Assembly: GCF_003259895.1 (NCBI RefSeq)
Contig: NZ_QLME01000022.1
Span: 1 to 54,223 of the forward strand
Reading direction: 5' to 3'
DNA from: Halanaerobium saccharolyticum
GTDB lineage: Bacteria > Bacillota > Halanaerobiia > Halanaerobiales > Halanaerobiaceae
DNA: 54,223 bases
The translations under genes were made by a program, and so were the position numbers. Under the pieces are notes generated by a model. The model saw only the letters and a list, made by a program, of their open reading frames with translations. It was not told the origin of the DNA and made no database searches. Position 1 is the stretch's first letter; each line of letters opens with the position of its first letter. This document shows positions 27,080 through 36,713 of this stretch, one piece after another.

Positions 27080-27418
27080 ATGCCTTATATTAAAGTACAG
27101 ACTAATCAAAAAGTGGAAAAGGAAAAAGGACTATTAAAGAAGTTATCTGCTGAAATGGCAGAACAGCTGGGAAAACCAGAATCATATATTATGACAGCAC
27201 TGGAAGCTGAAACTAGAATGACTTTTGGCGGCAGCACAGAAAAGACAGCCTTTATTCAGGTAAAAAGCATTGGTTTAAAAGAATCAATGACCGAAGAACT
27301 ATCTCAATTCCTCTGTCAATTTCTTGAAACAGAATTAGAAATTGAGCAGGACAGAATATATATTGAATTCGCAGATGCTCCAGGTGCAATGTGGGGCTGG
27401 GATGGCGGTACATTTTAG
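27080..27418 (+). CDS. MIF-like tautomerase
   Basis: The 112-residue protein starts MPYIKVQTN; removal of Met exposes the catalytic N-terminal proline of the tautomerase superfamily. Its length, the PESYIMTALE segment and the C-terminal MWGWDGGTF match macrophage migration inhibitory factor homologues (phenylpyruvate tautomerase type). AAGAAGGAG lies 9 nt before ATG 27080, which supports this start over GTG 27071. The physiological substrate is unknown. Confidence 0.9.
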   Translation: MPYIKVQTNQKVEKEKGLLKKLSAEMAEQLGKPESYIMTALEAETRMTFGGSTEKTAFIQVKSIGLKESMTEELSQFLCQFLETELEIEQDRIYIEFADAPGAMWGWDGGTF

Positions 27419-27433
27419 TTGAGGGGGTAGCTA

Positions 27434-28399
27434 ATGGCAGCACTGATTACAGGCTATTATGTAGAAAAAAATTATATTAAAAAATTAGAAAATTTAACAG
27501 AAGAAGTTTCTAAAAAAAGTGAAGATTCTTTTAGCTGGTATCACCTCAATGTTCTGGAGGAGGAGGCGAAAAACTGGTTAAAAGAGGAGAGCGGCTTATC
27601 TGATATTGTGATTAAAGAATTAATTTCAGAAGAAACCAGGCCCCGTATTTTAAAAGATGAAGCCGGGATACTTCTTAATTTGAGAGGGCTAAATTTAAAT
27701 CCAGATTCAGACGAAGAAGATATGGTCTCACTGCATATGTGGATTGAGCCAGGAAGAATAATTACCACCCGCAGTGAGCGTATATTTACAATTGATGATA
27801 TCAATCAAAGCTATCAGAAGGGTAAAGGTCCCAGAACAACTGCTGATTTTCTGATTCAAGTGATTGATGGGATAAGCAATAGAATTAGTGATTATATTTA
27901 TGATATTGAAGAACAGATTGATGAGATGGAAGAAGAAGTTTTAACTGCAGAAAGATCTAAACTGCGCTCGCTGATTTCAGAAAAAAGAAGAGAAGCAGTT
28001 ATTATTCGCCGCTATATAGTACCTCAGCGGGAGTCGATGGCCCGGCTTTATAGAGAAAAAATAGGCTGGCTGGATGAGGATGATAAAGAACACATTTATG
28101 AGTTTTCCAACCGTGCAATTCGTCAGATAGAGGAACTAGATACTATCCGTGATCGAGCAGCACTGGTCCAGGAAGAATTAAATAATAAGATAAATGATCA
28201 GATGAACCGAACTATGTATATTCTCTCTATTGTCGGTAGTATCTTTTTGCCGCTGGGATTTCTGACCGGTTTATTTGGAATAAATATTGGGGGAATGCCT
28301 GGTACTGAAAGTAATACAGCTTTTGCTATTTTTTCAATAATAATGGTTTTGATCATCGGGGTTGAGTATTGGCTGTTTAAAAGAAATGACTGGATTTAA
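27434..28399 (+). CDS. CorA/ZntB-family divalent cation transporter
   Basis: The 321-residue protein has a large cytoplasmic N-domain with long helices (about 145-250) and two C-terminal membrane helices. The loop motif after the first helix is GLFGINIGG. The canonical CorA motif is GMN; GIN with NIGG is typical of the ZntB-like subgroup, so Zn or Mg transport are both possible. GAGGGGG precedes the ATG. Confidence 0.88.
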   Translation: MAALITGYYVEKNYIKKLENLTEEVSKKSEDSFSWYHLNVLEEEAKNWLKEESGLSDIVIKELISEETRPRILKDEAGILLNLRGLNLNPDSDEEDMVSLHMWIEPGRIITTRSERIFTIDDINQSYQKGKGPRTTADFLIQVIDGISNRISDYIYDIEEQIDEMEEEVLTAERSKLRSLISEKRREAVIIRRYIVPQRESMARLYREKIGWLDEDDKEHIYEFSNRAIRQIEELDTIRDRAALVQEELNNKINDQMNRTMYILSIVGSIFLPLGFLTGLFGINIGGMPGTESNTAFAIFSIIMVLIIGVEYWLFKRNDWI

Positions 28400-28497
28400 C
28401 TTGTATTTATATATTTCTAGCAGAATAATTGCTGTATAATTCAGAATTTTTCTTGTAAAATGATTATCAATGTACTATAATTAGTTAAACATAAACG

Positions 28498-28514
28498 CGG
28501 ATAATTTAAATCCG
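28498..28514 (+). repeat. Short palindrome upstream of peptide ABC operon
   Basis: CGGATAATTTAAATCCG has 5-bp arms (CGGAT/ATCCG). A similar element, CGGATATTTAAATTCCG, occurs at 35777-35793 ahead of the lipoprotein gene. They may be operators of one regulator or weak terminators; the sequence does not decide. Confidence 0.4.
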
Positions 28515-28592
28515 AGTTAAAAAGATGGTAGTTTTGATCATCCCAATCCCGAATATAGATAACTGTTGATTAAGTCTTTAAAGGAGGCCAAA

Positions 28593-30131
28593 ATGTTAAA
28601 AAATAAATATATATTTATTTTCATAACTGCTGCTTTGTTGTTTAGTCTCTTAACTAATCCGGCAGCTGCTCAGGATGACAGCCTTAATATCGCTATTCCC
28701 GGTAGAGCTCAGACTCTTGATCCGGCTTATCTGCAGCGGGTTTTATCTGACTGGCCGGTAATGAATTCAGTTTTTAATGGCTTGGTTAAATATGAACCAG
28801 GAACTTTTGAGGTAGTACCAGATTTAGCTGAAGAATGGGAAGTCTCGGAAGATGATACTGAAATTACCTTTCAGTTAAAAGAGGGGATAGAGTTCCATAA
28901 AGATTATGGAGAATTCACAGCTGAGGACGTTAAATTTTCTTTTGAAAGAATAATTGCAGAAGATGCAAATTCACCAGAAGCACAGTCCTTTAGCAATTTA
29001 GAACGAGTTGAAATCGTTGATCAGTATACAGTTAAATTAATTTTAAGTGAACCTATGGGTCGACTTTTCACTTCAACTCTTCCTTTTAATGCTGGTTTAA
29101 TTGTCAGCAAAGAGGCAGTTGAAGAGATGGGCAGAGAAGAATTTGCCAGTAATCCTATAGGTACAGGGCCCTATGTATTTGAAGAATGGGATGTCAACAA
29201 TAATATAACTCTGCAGAAAAATGAAAATTATTTTGAAAGAGAAGCGGACTATGGAGAGATTGTTTTTATGCCAATGTCTGACCCTACATCTCAGGAACTG
29301 GCTTTACAGTCAGGGGAGATTGATATTGGCCAATTAACTCTCGATAATTTTGATCAGATAAGTCAGATGGAAGAATTTGAAGCTGAAATTTATCCAGATC
29401 TGGCAATCCAATATGTTGCATTTAATACCAGTAAAGAACCACTAAATAATGAGAAATTACGAGAAGCTTTAAGATATATAATTAATCCAGAGGAAATTCT
29501 GGTTGGAGCTTTTGCTGGCAAAGCGGAAAGAGCATATTCTATTTTACTTGAAGATATGACCGGTTACTGGAAGGCACCCTCATTTGATTTAGATGAGGCT
29601 GGAGAAGAGCGTGTCTGGGAACTGCTGGCAGAAGCCGGTTATCCTGAAGGAGAAGGGCTTGAGCTTGAATATGTTACTGATGCTACTGAAGAAAGAAGAT
29701 TGATTGGGGCTTTGATTCAGGATCAATTATCTCGCTTTAATATTGAGTTAAATGTTGAGGCATTGGAAGTTGGTCCAAAAATAGACCGCTGGCAGGAAGG
29801 TAGTTATGATATAACCTATGCCAGGTTTACTAATACAGTTGATCCAGGTTATAATTTCCAGTGGAATTTAACTGATCAGATAGGTAAATGGAATTTATTC
29901 CACTGGTCAAATGAAGAATATGATAGACTCTGGCAGGAAGCTGAGACTACTCTGGATACTGATTTGCGGGCTGAAAATTACGAGGAAATGCAGAAGTTGA
30001 TGCATAATGATTCGATTGGAATCTGGGTTACTCATGGAGTTAAAACACCTGCCTGGACTACTGAAGTTGATCCGGTCTTTTCTCCAGATGGAGTAGTTCT
30101 CCCCTGGTTAATTACCAGTAGTGAAGAATAA
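28593..30131 (+). CDS. ABC transporter substrate-binding protein, peptide family 5
   Basis: The 512-residue secreted protein has a signal peptide ending near AAAQDD (about residue 27) and no lipobox Cys. Family 5 signatures are TLDPAYLQ, LAEEWEVSEDDTEITFQLKEGIEFHKD and ANPIGTGPYVFEEW-like sequence (SNPIGTGPYVFEEW). It should capture di- or oligopeptides or a similar ligand such as nickel complexes for the permease genes downstream. AAAGGAGG precedes ATG 28593. A terminator follows, so it may be made in excess over the permeases. Confidence 0.9.
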   Translation: MLKNKYIFIFITAALLFSLLTNPAAAQDDSLNIAIPGRAQTLDPAYLQRVLSDWPVMNSVFNGLVKYEPGTFEVVPDLAEEWEVSEDDTEITFQLKEGIEFHKDYGEFTAEDVKFSFERIIAEDANSPEAQSFSNLERVEIVDQYTVKLILSEPMGRLFTSTLPFNAGLIVSKEAVEEMGREEFASNPIGTGPYVFEEWDVNNNITLQKNENYFEREADYGEIVFMPMSDPTSQELALQSGEIDIGQLTLDNFDQISQMEEFEAEIYPDLAIQYVAFNTSKEPLNNEKLREALRYIINPEEILVGAFAGKAERAYSILLEDMTGYWKAPSFDLDEAGEERVWELLAEAGYPEGEGLELEYVTDATEERRLIGALIQDQLSRFNIELNVEALEVGPKIDRWQEGSYDITYARFTNTVDPGYNFQWNLTDQIGKWNLFHWSNEEYDRLWQEAETTLDTDLRAENYEEMQKLMHNDSIGIWVTHGVKTPAWTTEVDPVFSPDGVVLPWLITSSEE

Positions 30132-30154
30132 GAAGTTATTAAAAAGCTGCAGCA

Positions 30155-30190
30155 CCTGAATCTGGATTTAAATATTCAGATTCAGGTTTT
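30155..30190 (+). terminator. Terminator after the substrate-binding protein gene
   Basis: CCTGAATCTG (30155-30164) and CAGATTCAGG (30177-30186) form a perfect 10-bp stem followed by four T. It probably acts as a partial terminator that sets the ratio of binding protein to permease. Confidence 0.8.
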
Positions 30191-30276
30191 ATCTAAACAA
30201 TTATTTTAGAGACCCATAGTTTTAATTAAACCAAAAAGCTTTATTCTTTTAAATTTAAAAGCTGGAGGATTATTAT

Positions 30277-31215
30277 ATGTTTATCTATATCACAAAACGC
30301 CTCTTATGGGTGATTCCAACTATTTTAACAGTTTTATTAATTTTATTCAGCCTCAGTTATTTACTGCCGGGAGATCCAGCGGACATTATACTTGGCCCCA
30401 GAGCCACTCCAGAAATGGCAGAGGAACTTGAGAGCCGGCTTGGACTTGATAAACCCTGGTATCAGAGTTATCTGCTTTATCTGCAGAATATAATTAAGGG
30501 AGATCTTGGAACTTCAATTTTTAGAGACCGCTCTGTTTTAGGAGTAATTGCAGAAGTTCTACCTTATACCATTGTTTTAACTCTTGCGGGGATGGGACTT
30601 GCTGTTTTTAACGGAATTTCTATTGGGCTGCTGGCTGCTAATTATAATAATAGTTATTTAGAAAAATTTTTAACCCTCTTTTCATTTATTACAGCTTCAA
30701 CTCCGACCTATATTGCCGGAGTCTTATTGATTGTTATTTTTTCAGTTAATTTTAATCTAATACCTTCAATTGGGATTGGTGAGGGTGGGACTTTAAGCAG
30801 TCTGCATCACTTAATTGGACCGGCTCTGGCGCTTTCAGTTGGCTGGACAGGTTATATTGCTCGCTTAACCAGAAGTTCAATGCTCGAAACCCTGGATCAG
30901 GAATTTATCCAGACTGAAAAATCTTTTGGTATACCTCGCTATTATATACTTTATAAATATGCTTTAAAAAAAGCAATCAAGCCAATTATTGCAGTAATTG
31001 GACTTGGAATCGGAAGGCTGCTCGGAGGAGCTGTGTTTGTGGAAGTGATTTTTAATCGTCCGGGTTTAGGTAGATTGATTGTTGATTCAGTTAATGAGCG
31101 TGATCTTCCTTTAGTTAGAGGAGGAGTTTTAGTTGCTGCCCTTTTATTTGTAATTGCTAATTTAATTGCAGATATCTCATATGCCTATTTTGATCCCAGA
31201 ATCAAACAAAAATAA
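30277..31215 (+). CDS. ABC transporter permease, DppB/OppB type
   Basis: The 312-residue permease has six membrane helices. It has the DppB hallmarks LPGDPADIILG near residue 30, LGLDKPWYQSYLLYL, and the coupling (EAA) loop with GIPRYYILYKYALKKA. It forms the channel with the DppC-type protein downstream. TGGAGG precedes the ATG. Confidence 0.92.
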   Translation: MFIYITKRLLWVIPTILTVLLILFSLSYLLPGDPADIILGPRATPEMAEELESRLGLDKPWYQSYLLYLQNIIKGDLGTSIFRDRSVLGVIAEVLPYTIVLTLAGMGLAVFNGISIGLLAANYNNSYLEKFLTLFSFITASTPTYIAGVLLIVIFSVNFNLIPSIGIGEGGTLSSLHHLIGPALALSVGWTGYIARLTRSSMLETLDQEFIQTEKSFGIPRYYILYKYALKKAIKPIIAVIGLGIGRLLGGAVFVEVIFNRPGLGRLIVDSVNERDLPLVRGGVLVAALLFVIANLIADISYAYFDPRIKQK

Positions 31216-31232
31216 TCAGCTGGAGGTTGAAG

Positions 31233-32108
31233 ATGTTTAAAAGCCAGAAGTTTTTTCGCTTCAAAAAAAAGACGATCAGAGTGATTAAAATAATGAAAAA
31301 AGATTATAAAGCCTATCTGGGTGGTTCAATTATTATGCTGATTTTAATTTCGGCTATTTTTGCTCCCCTGATTGCTCCTGCTGATCCTTATGAAACTAAT
31401 GTGGCTAAAAGGCTGGAAGGTCCCAGTCTGGAAAATTTATTGGGGACTGACAGCCTGGGTAGAGACATTTTAAGCCGTCTAATTTATGCAGCTCGCCCTG
31501 CAGTTCTGGTTTCTTTTGGGGGCATAATTCTTTCATTAATTATTGGCATAATTCTGGGACTATTAGCAGCCTATGTAGGTGGTATACTGGAAAATTTAAT
31601 TTTATTTATTTTTGATGTAATTCGTGCGTTTCCTCCAATAATTTTAATTTTAGTTTTGCTTTCTATAGTGGGTCCTTCACTGTTGAGTGTTGTAGTTATC
31701 CTGGGAGTCACTATTATGCCCCGCTACGGAAGGGTAGTCAGAGCAGATACTCTGTCTGAAAAAGAAGAGGATTTTGTTGAGGCAGCCAGATCACTGGGAG
31801 CTGGTAATTCACGCATAATTTTCAAGCATATTCTGCCCAACATTTTTGCCTCAGTCCTTGTCTTGAGTGGAATGGATATGGCTTCAATGATTATGTGGGA
31901 GGCAGGACTTTCCTTTTTAGGACTGGGATTACAGCCTCCTTTGAGCAGCTGGGGAGTAATGCTGCAGGAGTCATATCAGTATATTCAGACTGCCCCCTTA
32001 ATGATAGTCTGGCCTGCTCTGGCAATAATGTTAACTATGCTTGGTTTTTCGACTTTTGCAGAGAGCCTGCGGGTAGCTTTAAATCCAAAATTGAATCAGG
32101 AGGTATAA
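31233..32108 (+). CDS. ABC transporter permease, DppC/OppC type
   Basis: The 291-residue permease has an N-terminal cytoplasmic stretch and six helices. Signatures are APLIAPADPYETN, LLGTDSLGRDILSRLIYAAR and the coupling loop EAARSLGAGNSRIIFKHILPN. ATG 31233 has TGGAGG 6 nt upstream, favouring it over TTG 31227. It is the partner of the DppB-type gene 17 bp upstream. Confidence 0.92.
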   Translation: MFKSQKFFRFKKKTIRVIKIMKKDYKAYLGGSIIMLILISAIFAPLIAPADPYETNVAKRLEGPSLENLLGTDSLGRDILSRLIYAARPAVLVSFGGIILSLIIGIILGLLAAYVGGILENLILFIFDVIRAFPPIILILVLLSIVGPSLLSVVVILGVTIMPRYGRVVRADTLSEKEEDFVEAARSLGAGNSRIIFKHILPNIFASVLVLSGMDMASMIMWEAGLSFLGLGLQPPLSSWGVMLQESYQYIQTAPLMIVWPALAIMLTMLGFSTFAESLRVALNPKLNQEV

Positions 32109-32114
32109 AGTCTG

Positions 32115-33089
32115 ATGCCGGATAAAATCTTAAAAATAAATAATTTAGCAGTTGAATATAAAAATAAGGGCAGCTATTTAAGGGTGCTGGAAGATATAAA
32201 TCTGGAACTTGACAGTGGTGAGATTCTGGCTCTGGTCGGAGAAAGTGGTTCCGGAAAGTCGACTTTAGGGAAAACAATCTTAAGATTACTGCCGGATTCA
32301 GCCAGGATAAAAAAAGGTAGTATATTTTTTAAAGGTAAAGATATCTGCAATTTATCCGAAAAAGATTTCAATGATCAGATTCGGGGCCAGGAAATGGCAA
32401 TGGTAATTCAAAATCCACAGAATGCTCTTAATCCAGTCTTTAAAATAGGAACTCAAATCCTTGATGTTCTATATTTTAAGTCTAAAAAACAAAAGAGTCG
32501 GAAAGAGTTAAAAAAAGAAGCCGTTCAAATTTTAAAAAAAGTTGGTATTTCAGATCCAGAATATCGATTCAACGAATACCCCCATCAATTTAGTGGCGGC
32601 ATGAAACAGCGGGTAATGCTGGCTATGGCATTTATCTCAAATCCATCTCTTTTGATTGCAGACGAGCCAACAACAGCTCTGGATTTGACAGTAGAGGCCC
32701 AAATTTTAAACTTATTATCTAATCTGGTAGATGAATACAAAACATCTATACTATATATCAGTCATGATTTGGGAGTTGTTGCCGGTTTAAGTGACAGAAT
32801 TGCTGTGATGTATGCTGGTGGTATAGTAGAGGTTGCTCAGACCAGAGAATTATTTGATCAACCCAATCATCCTTATACAGAGGCACTTTTAAAGTGTCTG
32901 CCGGATTATCAGCAAACAGAGGAGCTGCAGACTATTCCGGGAGAGGTTCCTGATCCCGGCAATTATCCGGAAGGCTGTAAATTTCATCCCCGCTGCAGCT
33001 ATAGTTTTGATCGCTGTCGTCAGGAAGTGCCCCTGCTTAAAGAAATTGAACCAAATCATTTTTCAGCCTGTTTTTTAAATGACCGTTAA
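32115..33089 (+). CDS. ABC transporter ATPase, DppD/OppD type
   Basis: The 324-residue ATPase has Walker A GESGSGKST, Q-loop VIQNPQNALNP, signature FSGGMKQR and Walker B LLIADEPTTALD. The C-terminal extension has the Cys motif GCKFHPRCSYSFDRC typical of peptide-type ABC ATPases, some of which bind an Fe-S cluster there. CAGGAGG precedes the ATG. Confidence 0.93.
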   Translation: MPDKILKINNLAVEYKNKGSYLRVLEDINLELDSGEILALVGESGSGKSTLGKTILRLLPDSARIKKGSIFFKGKDICNLSEKDFNDQIRGQEMAMVIQNPQNALNPVFKIGTQILDVLYFKSKKQKSRKELKKEAVQILKKVGISDPEYRFNEYPHQFSGGMKQRVMLAMAFISNPSLLIADEPTTALDLTVEAQILNLLSNLVDEYKTSILYISHDLGVVAGLSDRIAVMYAGGIVEVAQTRELFDQPNHPYTEALLKCLPDYQQTEELQTIPGEVPDPGNYPEGCKFHPRCSYSFDRCRQEVPLLKEIEPNHFSACFLNDR

Positions 33090-33101
33090 GGAGATAAAAA
33101 A

Positions 33102-34082
33102 ATGGCTTTAGTTGAAGTTAAAAATTTAAAAAAATATTTTGTTAATAATGATGGCCTGCTTTATAAACTGGCCAATAAGGGTCCGATTAATGTCAAAGCA
33201 GTTGATGATGTAAGTTTTAAGATTGAAAAAGAAGATACTCTGGCTGTAGTTGGGGAAAGCGGCTGTGGAAAGACAACTGTGGCTCGATCTGTTTTGAGAC
33301 TAATCGAACCAACTGCAGGAGAGATTCTGTATAAGGGAAAATCAATTAATGATTTTAATAAAAAGGAACTAAAAAATTTTAGGTCAGATGCCCAGATGAT
33401 TCTACAGGATCCCAGGTCTTCCTTAAATCCTCGTTTTATTGTCGAAGAGATTGTTTCGGAACCATTATATATTCATGATCAAATTGATGATGATTATAAT
33501 TTACTGGACCGAGTCTGGGAGCTGCTTGATATGGTGGGACTTGCTAAACGATATTCGGAACTTTTCCCCCACGAATTAAGTGGTGGTCAGGCAAGAAGAG
33601 TAGGAATAGCAAGGGCCCTTGCTTTACAGCCGGAGTTTATAGTCTGTGATGAACCAACTTCTGGTCTTGACATTTCAATAATGTCTGCTATTTTAAACCT
33701 GATGAAAAAATTGCAGCAGGAATATCAGCTGACCTATCTCTGGATTTCTCATAATTTACATGAGGTAAGATATATCAGCAATAAAGTGGCAGTAATGTAT
33801 CTGGGTAAAATAGTTGAGATTACAGATACTGACACAATTTTCAATAATTCAGTCCATCCTTATACAGAGGCCCTGTTTTCTTCCTTAAGAGGAGTTAATG
33901 ATGACTGGAATTATAAAGAGCGCGAGATTATAGAGGGAGAAGTACCAAGTCCGATTAATCCACCTTCTGGCTGCAGTTTTCATCCCCGGTGTAAATATAG
34001 TTTTGATAAATGTAAAAAGATTGAACCAGAACTCGAAGCAGTTGAGGCAGGTCATTTAGCTTCCTGTCATTTATATAATTAG
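33102..34082 (+). CDS. ABC transporter ATPase, DppF/OppF type
   Basis: The 326-residue ATPase has Walker A GESGCGKTT, Q-loop ILQDPRSSLNP, signature LSGGQARR, Walker B FIVCDEPTSGLD and the C-terminal GCSFHPRCKYSFDKC motif. It pairs with the DppD-type ATPase 12 bp upstream to power the two permeases. It is the last gene of the peptide transporter cluster. Confidence 0.93.
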   Translation: MALVEVKNLKKYFVNNDGLLYKLANKGPINVKAVDDVSFKIEKEDTLAVVGESGCGKTTVARSVLRLIEPTAGEILYKGKSINDFNKKELKNFRSDAQMILQDPRSSLNPRFIVEEIVSEPLYIHDQIDDDYNLLDRVWELLDMVGLAKRYSELFPHELSGGQARRVGIARALALQPEFIVCDEPTSGLDISIMSAILNLMKKLQQEYQLTYLWISHNLHEVRYISNKVAVMYLGKIVEITDTDTIFNNSVHPYTEALFSSLRGVNDDWNYKEREIIEGEVPSPINPPSGCSFHPRCKYSFDKCKKIEPELEAVEAGHLASCHLYN

Positions 34083-34114
34083 AATTAAAGTTGAAAAGGA
34101 GATATTTTAGGTAT

Positions 34115-34522
34115 ATGAAAACTTCAAGAAAAACAGATTATGCAGTTCATGCATTGATGATATTAGCAAGAAATAAAAAGGAAGAACTATCTGTTAAAGA
34201 ACTGGCAGAGATAGGAAATGTATCTTCATCTTATCTGGCTAAAGTAATGCAGAGCTTATCGGCAGCTGGAATTGTAAGTTCAGCTGAAGGGAAAAAAGGT
34301 GGCTATACTTTAAATAGAGCTGCTGAAGAGATTAACCTGGCTCAGATAGTGGAGCTTTTTGAAGCAAAAGAAAATGTTTTTGAATGTGTAGATGAAATCC
34401 GTGGCTGTAAAATTACAGATAGATGTAAGATCAATCGTGTGTTTGGGAAGGCCTATCAAAAAATGCTGGCTGAACTTGAACAGACAACTATTAAAGACAT
34501 TATTAATCCTGAAATTATTTAA
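34115..34522 (+). CDS. Rrf2-family regulator with Fe-S type cysteines
   Basis: The 135-residue winged-helix protein starts MKTSRKTDYAVHALMILA and has the recognition helix SSSYLAKVMQSL. Three cysteines (C91, C98, C104 in ECVDEIRGCKITDRC) match the cluster ligands of IscR/NsrR/RsrR-type Rrf2 proteins. ATG 34115 is chosen because family members begin there. It lies 15 bp before the glutaredoxin-thioredoxin reductase gene and probably regulates it in response to redox, iron or NO. Confidence 0.9.
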   Translation: MKTSRKTDYAVHALMILARNKKEELSVKELAEIGNVSSSYLAKVMQSLSAAGIVSSAEGKKGGYTLNRAAEEINLAQIVELFEAKENVFECVDEIRGCKITDRCKINRVFGKAYQKMLAELEQTTIKDIINPEII

Positions 34523-34537
34523 AAGAAAGGATTTGAT

Positions 34538-35728
34538 ATGATGGAAACTCCGAAGATCGAAATTTATACAAAAGAATGGTGTCCATACTGTAGACGTGCA
34601 AAGTCAATGCTGAAAAGTCTGGGGCTTGAATTTACTGACTATGACATAACTGATAACGAGGAACTCCAGCAGGAAATGGTAGAGCGTAGTGGCAAAGAAA
34701 CTATTCCGCAAATATTTATTAATGATCAAAAAATTGGCGGTTATGATAGTCTAATTGAAAAGGTAAGTACAGGTCAGCTGGATGAGATGATTGAATTTGA
34801 AAGGCCAAACTGCAGTGAAAAAGACTGGGATGTGGCCGTGATTGGGGCTGGACCGGCTGGTATGACGGCAGCGGTTTATGCAGCTCGAAAAGGTTTGAAG
34901 GTTCTTCTGGTAGCCAGAGATATCGGAGGTCAGGTTTTAGAAACTGATACCATCGATAACTATCTGCCTGAATATGGAACCACTGGACCGGATCTGGTGC
35001 AGGACTTTTTAACTCATCTTCGTAATTATAATATAGATACCCTTTTTGGAGAAGAAATACTGGACATCAAACACGAAGAAAAAGGACATACTCTAGTTAC
35101 CAAAAGTGAAAAAGAAATCGAGACTAAAGCTGTTATTATTGCTGCTGGAACCAAAAAGAGACATCTTGGAGTGCCGGGAGAACATCAGTTAAAAGATAAG
35201 GGCGTAAGTTACTGTGCTACCTGTGACGGCTTTTTATATGAAGATCAGCCGGTTGCTGTTGTTGGTGGGGGTAATTCTGGCCTGGAATCTGCTCTTGATA
35301 TGGCCAAAATTGCAGCTGAAGTTTATTTAATCATTAGAGGAGAGCAGCCATCTGGCGATAAAAGTCTGCAGGATAAGGTGGATAACTCAGATAAAATAGA
35401 AATTTGCAAATCCTATGAGACGACTGAAATAAATGGCGATCACGAGGTTGAATCTGTTAAAATTAAAAATACAAATACAGGTAAAGAACTTGATCTTGCT
35501 GTTAAAGCAATTTTTATTGAGATTGGTTTAATACCAAATACAGGTTTTGTCTGTGAGCGGCTGGAGACAAATCAGAAAAACGAGATTATTATTGATAAAA
35601 ATAATCAGACAAGTATAGAAGGAATTTTTGCTGCCGGTGATGTGACAGTTATTAAAGATAAACAGATTGTAATTTCTGCTGCTGAGGGAGCAAAGGCGGC
35701 TCTGAGAGCTAATGAGTATTTGAGTTAA
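34538..35728 (+). CDS. Glutaredoxin-thioredoxin reductase fusion
   Basis: The 396-residue protein joins a glutaredoxin-like domain (about 5-82, active site C15-P-Y-C18, plus TIPQIFINDQKIGGYD) to a thioredoxin reductase-type flavoprotein (about 95-396). The flavoprotein has FAD motif GAGPAGMTAA, redox pair C226-A-T-C229, NAD(P)H motif GGGNSGLESA and FAD motif GIFAAGDVT. Electrons could pass from NAD(P)H through FAD and CATC to the attached CPYC. The fusion is unusual because free-living anaerobes of this type often lack glutathione. GAAAGGA precedes two adjacent ATGs (34538 and 34541). Confidence 0.92.
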   Translation: MMETPKIEIYTKEWCPYCRRAKSMLKSLGLEFTDYDITDNEELQQEMVERSGKETIPQIFINDQKIGGYDSLIEKVSTGQLDEMIEFERPNCSEKDWDVAVIGAGPAGMTAAVYAARKGLKVLLVARDIGGQVLETDTIDNYLPEYGTTGPDLVQDFLTHLRNYNIDTLFGEEILDIKHEEKGHTLVTKSEKEIETKAVIIAAGTKKRHLGVPGEHQLKDKGVSYCATCDGFLYEDQPVAVVGGGNSGLESALDMAKIAAEVYLIIRGEQPSGDKSLQDKVDNSDKIEICKSYETTEINGDHEVESVKIKNTNTGKELDLAVKAIFIEIGLIPNTGFVCERLETNQKNEIIIDKNNQTSIEGIFAAGDVTVIKDKQIVISAAEGAKAALRANEYLS

Positions 35729-35929
35729 AATTAAAAATTTGTTTTAAAAGGTTGTATTTCTTTTTACTAAATACTCGGATATTTAAATTCCGGATTAAAG
35801 ATAAATGATATAGATGTATTTGATTTAACTTACGAAAACAGTATATTTTACTAAACTTAAGGTGGATTTGTATTTTCAAATTTGGAAAGGCGATAATTAT
35901 CTTTGAGCAAAAAAGGAGGAAAAAATAAA

Positions 35930-36463
35930 ATGAAAAGAAAATTAGGTTTAGCAGCAGTTATTGTTCTGGGACTTTTTTTACTAGCAGCATGTGGAGGTAA
36001 TGGGGCAGATCAAAATCAGGAAGAAGCAGCTGATACGGTTACAACGGCTTCAATAGTAAGTGAAGCAGAGGAGTTCAGACAGGCTATTAGTGAGGATGGA
36101 ACCTGGATAATTGCCACTCTAAATGATTTGAATTTTGATGAGGAACTTGTTGTTGAGGGAACTTTCTATAATGGTGGTGACTCGGAAAATGATATTTATC
36201 GTAAAATAGCAGCTTATGCTCAGGATGATGAACGCAATGTAACAGACAGGTATACAATTACAGCTCCTCAGATGACTATTAACAGTCCTAATACACGATT
36301 TCAGGGCGGTGTTTTTGAAGGAGATATAGTTGTAGAAGCTAATGGATTTACACTCTATGATGCAACAGTTGAAGGAAACATCTATTTTGCCAGTGAAGAA
36401 TTTCAGGAATCTGCAGAGATCGCTGAAGATAGTGAAGTTACAGGTGAGATGGAAGTTCAGTAA
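35930..36463 (+). CDS. Lipoprotein with beta-helix-like domain
   Basis: The 177-residue protein has a lipoprotein signal peptide ending in LLAAC (lipidated C22 or close), then an acidic linker. The C-terminal part is rich in short beta repeats (TITAPQMTINSPNTRFQGG, then VVEANGFTLYDATVEGN), like a small right-handed beta-helix or pectate-lyase-type fold. AAAGGAGG precedes ATG 35930. It is attached to the outer face of the membrane; the function is unknown. Confidence 0.8.
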   Translation: MKRKLGLAAVIVLGLFLLAACGGNGADQNQEEAADTVTTASIVSEAEEFRQAISEDGTWIIATLNDLNFDEELVVEGTFYNGGDSENDIYRKIAAYAQDDERNVTDRYTITAPQMTINSPNTRFQGGVFEGDIVVEANGFTLYDATVEGNIYFASEEFQESAEIAEDSEVTGEMEVQ

Positions 36464-36496
36464 TAAGTTAAAAATTAATCTGATTTAAATATCACT

Positions 36497-36550
36497 ACTC
36501 AAACTCCGCATTTGTAAAAGCATAATTTATAAGCGGAGTTTGAGTATTTA
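36497..36550 (+). terminator. Long hairpin after lipoprotein gene
   Basis: ACTCAAACTCCGC (36497-36509) and GCGGAGTTTGAGT (36533-36545) form a perfect 13-bp stem with a 23-nt loop. ATTTAAAA follows, so it is a weak intrinsic terminator at best. Confidence 0.65.
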
Positions 36551-36713
36551 AAAAGGAAATTTAATCTATGGGTGCTCTTCTTTGCTGCAAATTTATCCAT
36601 AGGCAATTAGTTTAGAAATACATAGTGCAAAATTACTTGTTTTAATAAATCTGAAATGTTAAAATTTTTATAAATAACAATAGATAAAATAGAAAATAAG
36701 GTTGGTGCTTACA

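Noticed and set aside
36566-36602. CTATGG/CCATAG hairpin before pncB as an NAD-linked riboswitch
   Set aside because: It has only a 6-bp stem and no match to known NAD riboswitch blocks that I can recognise.
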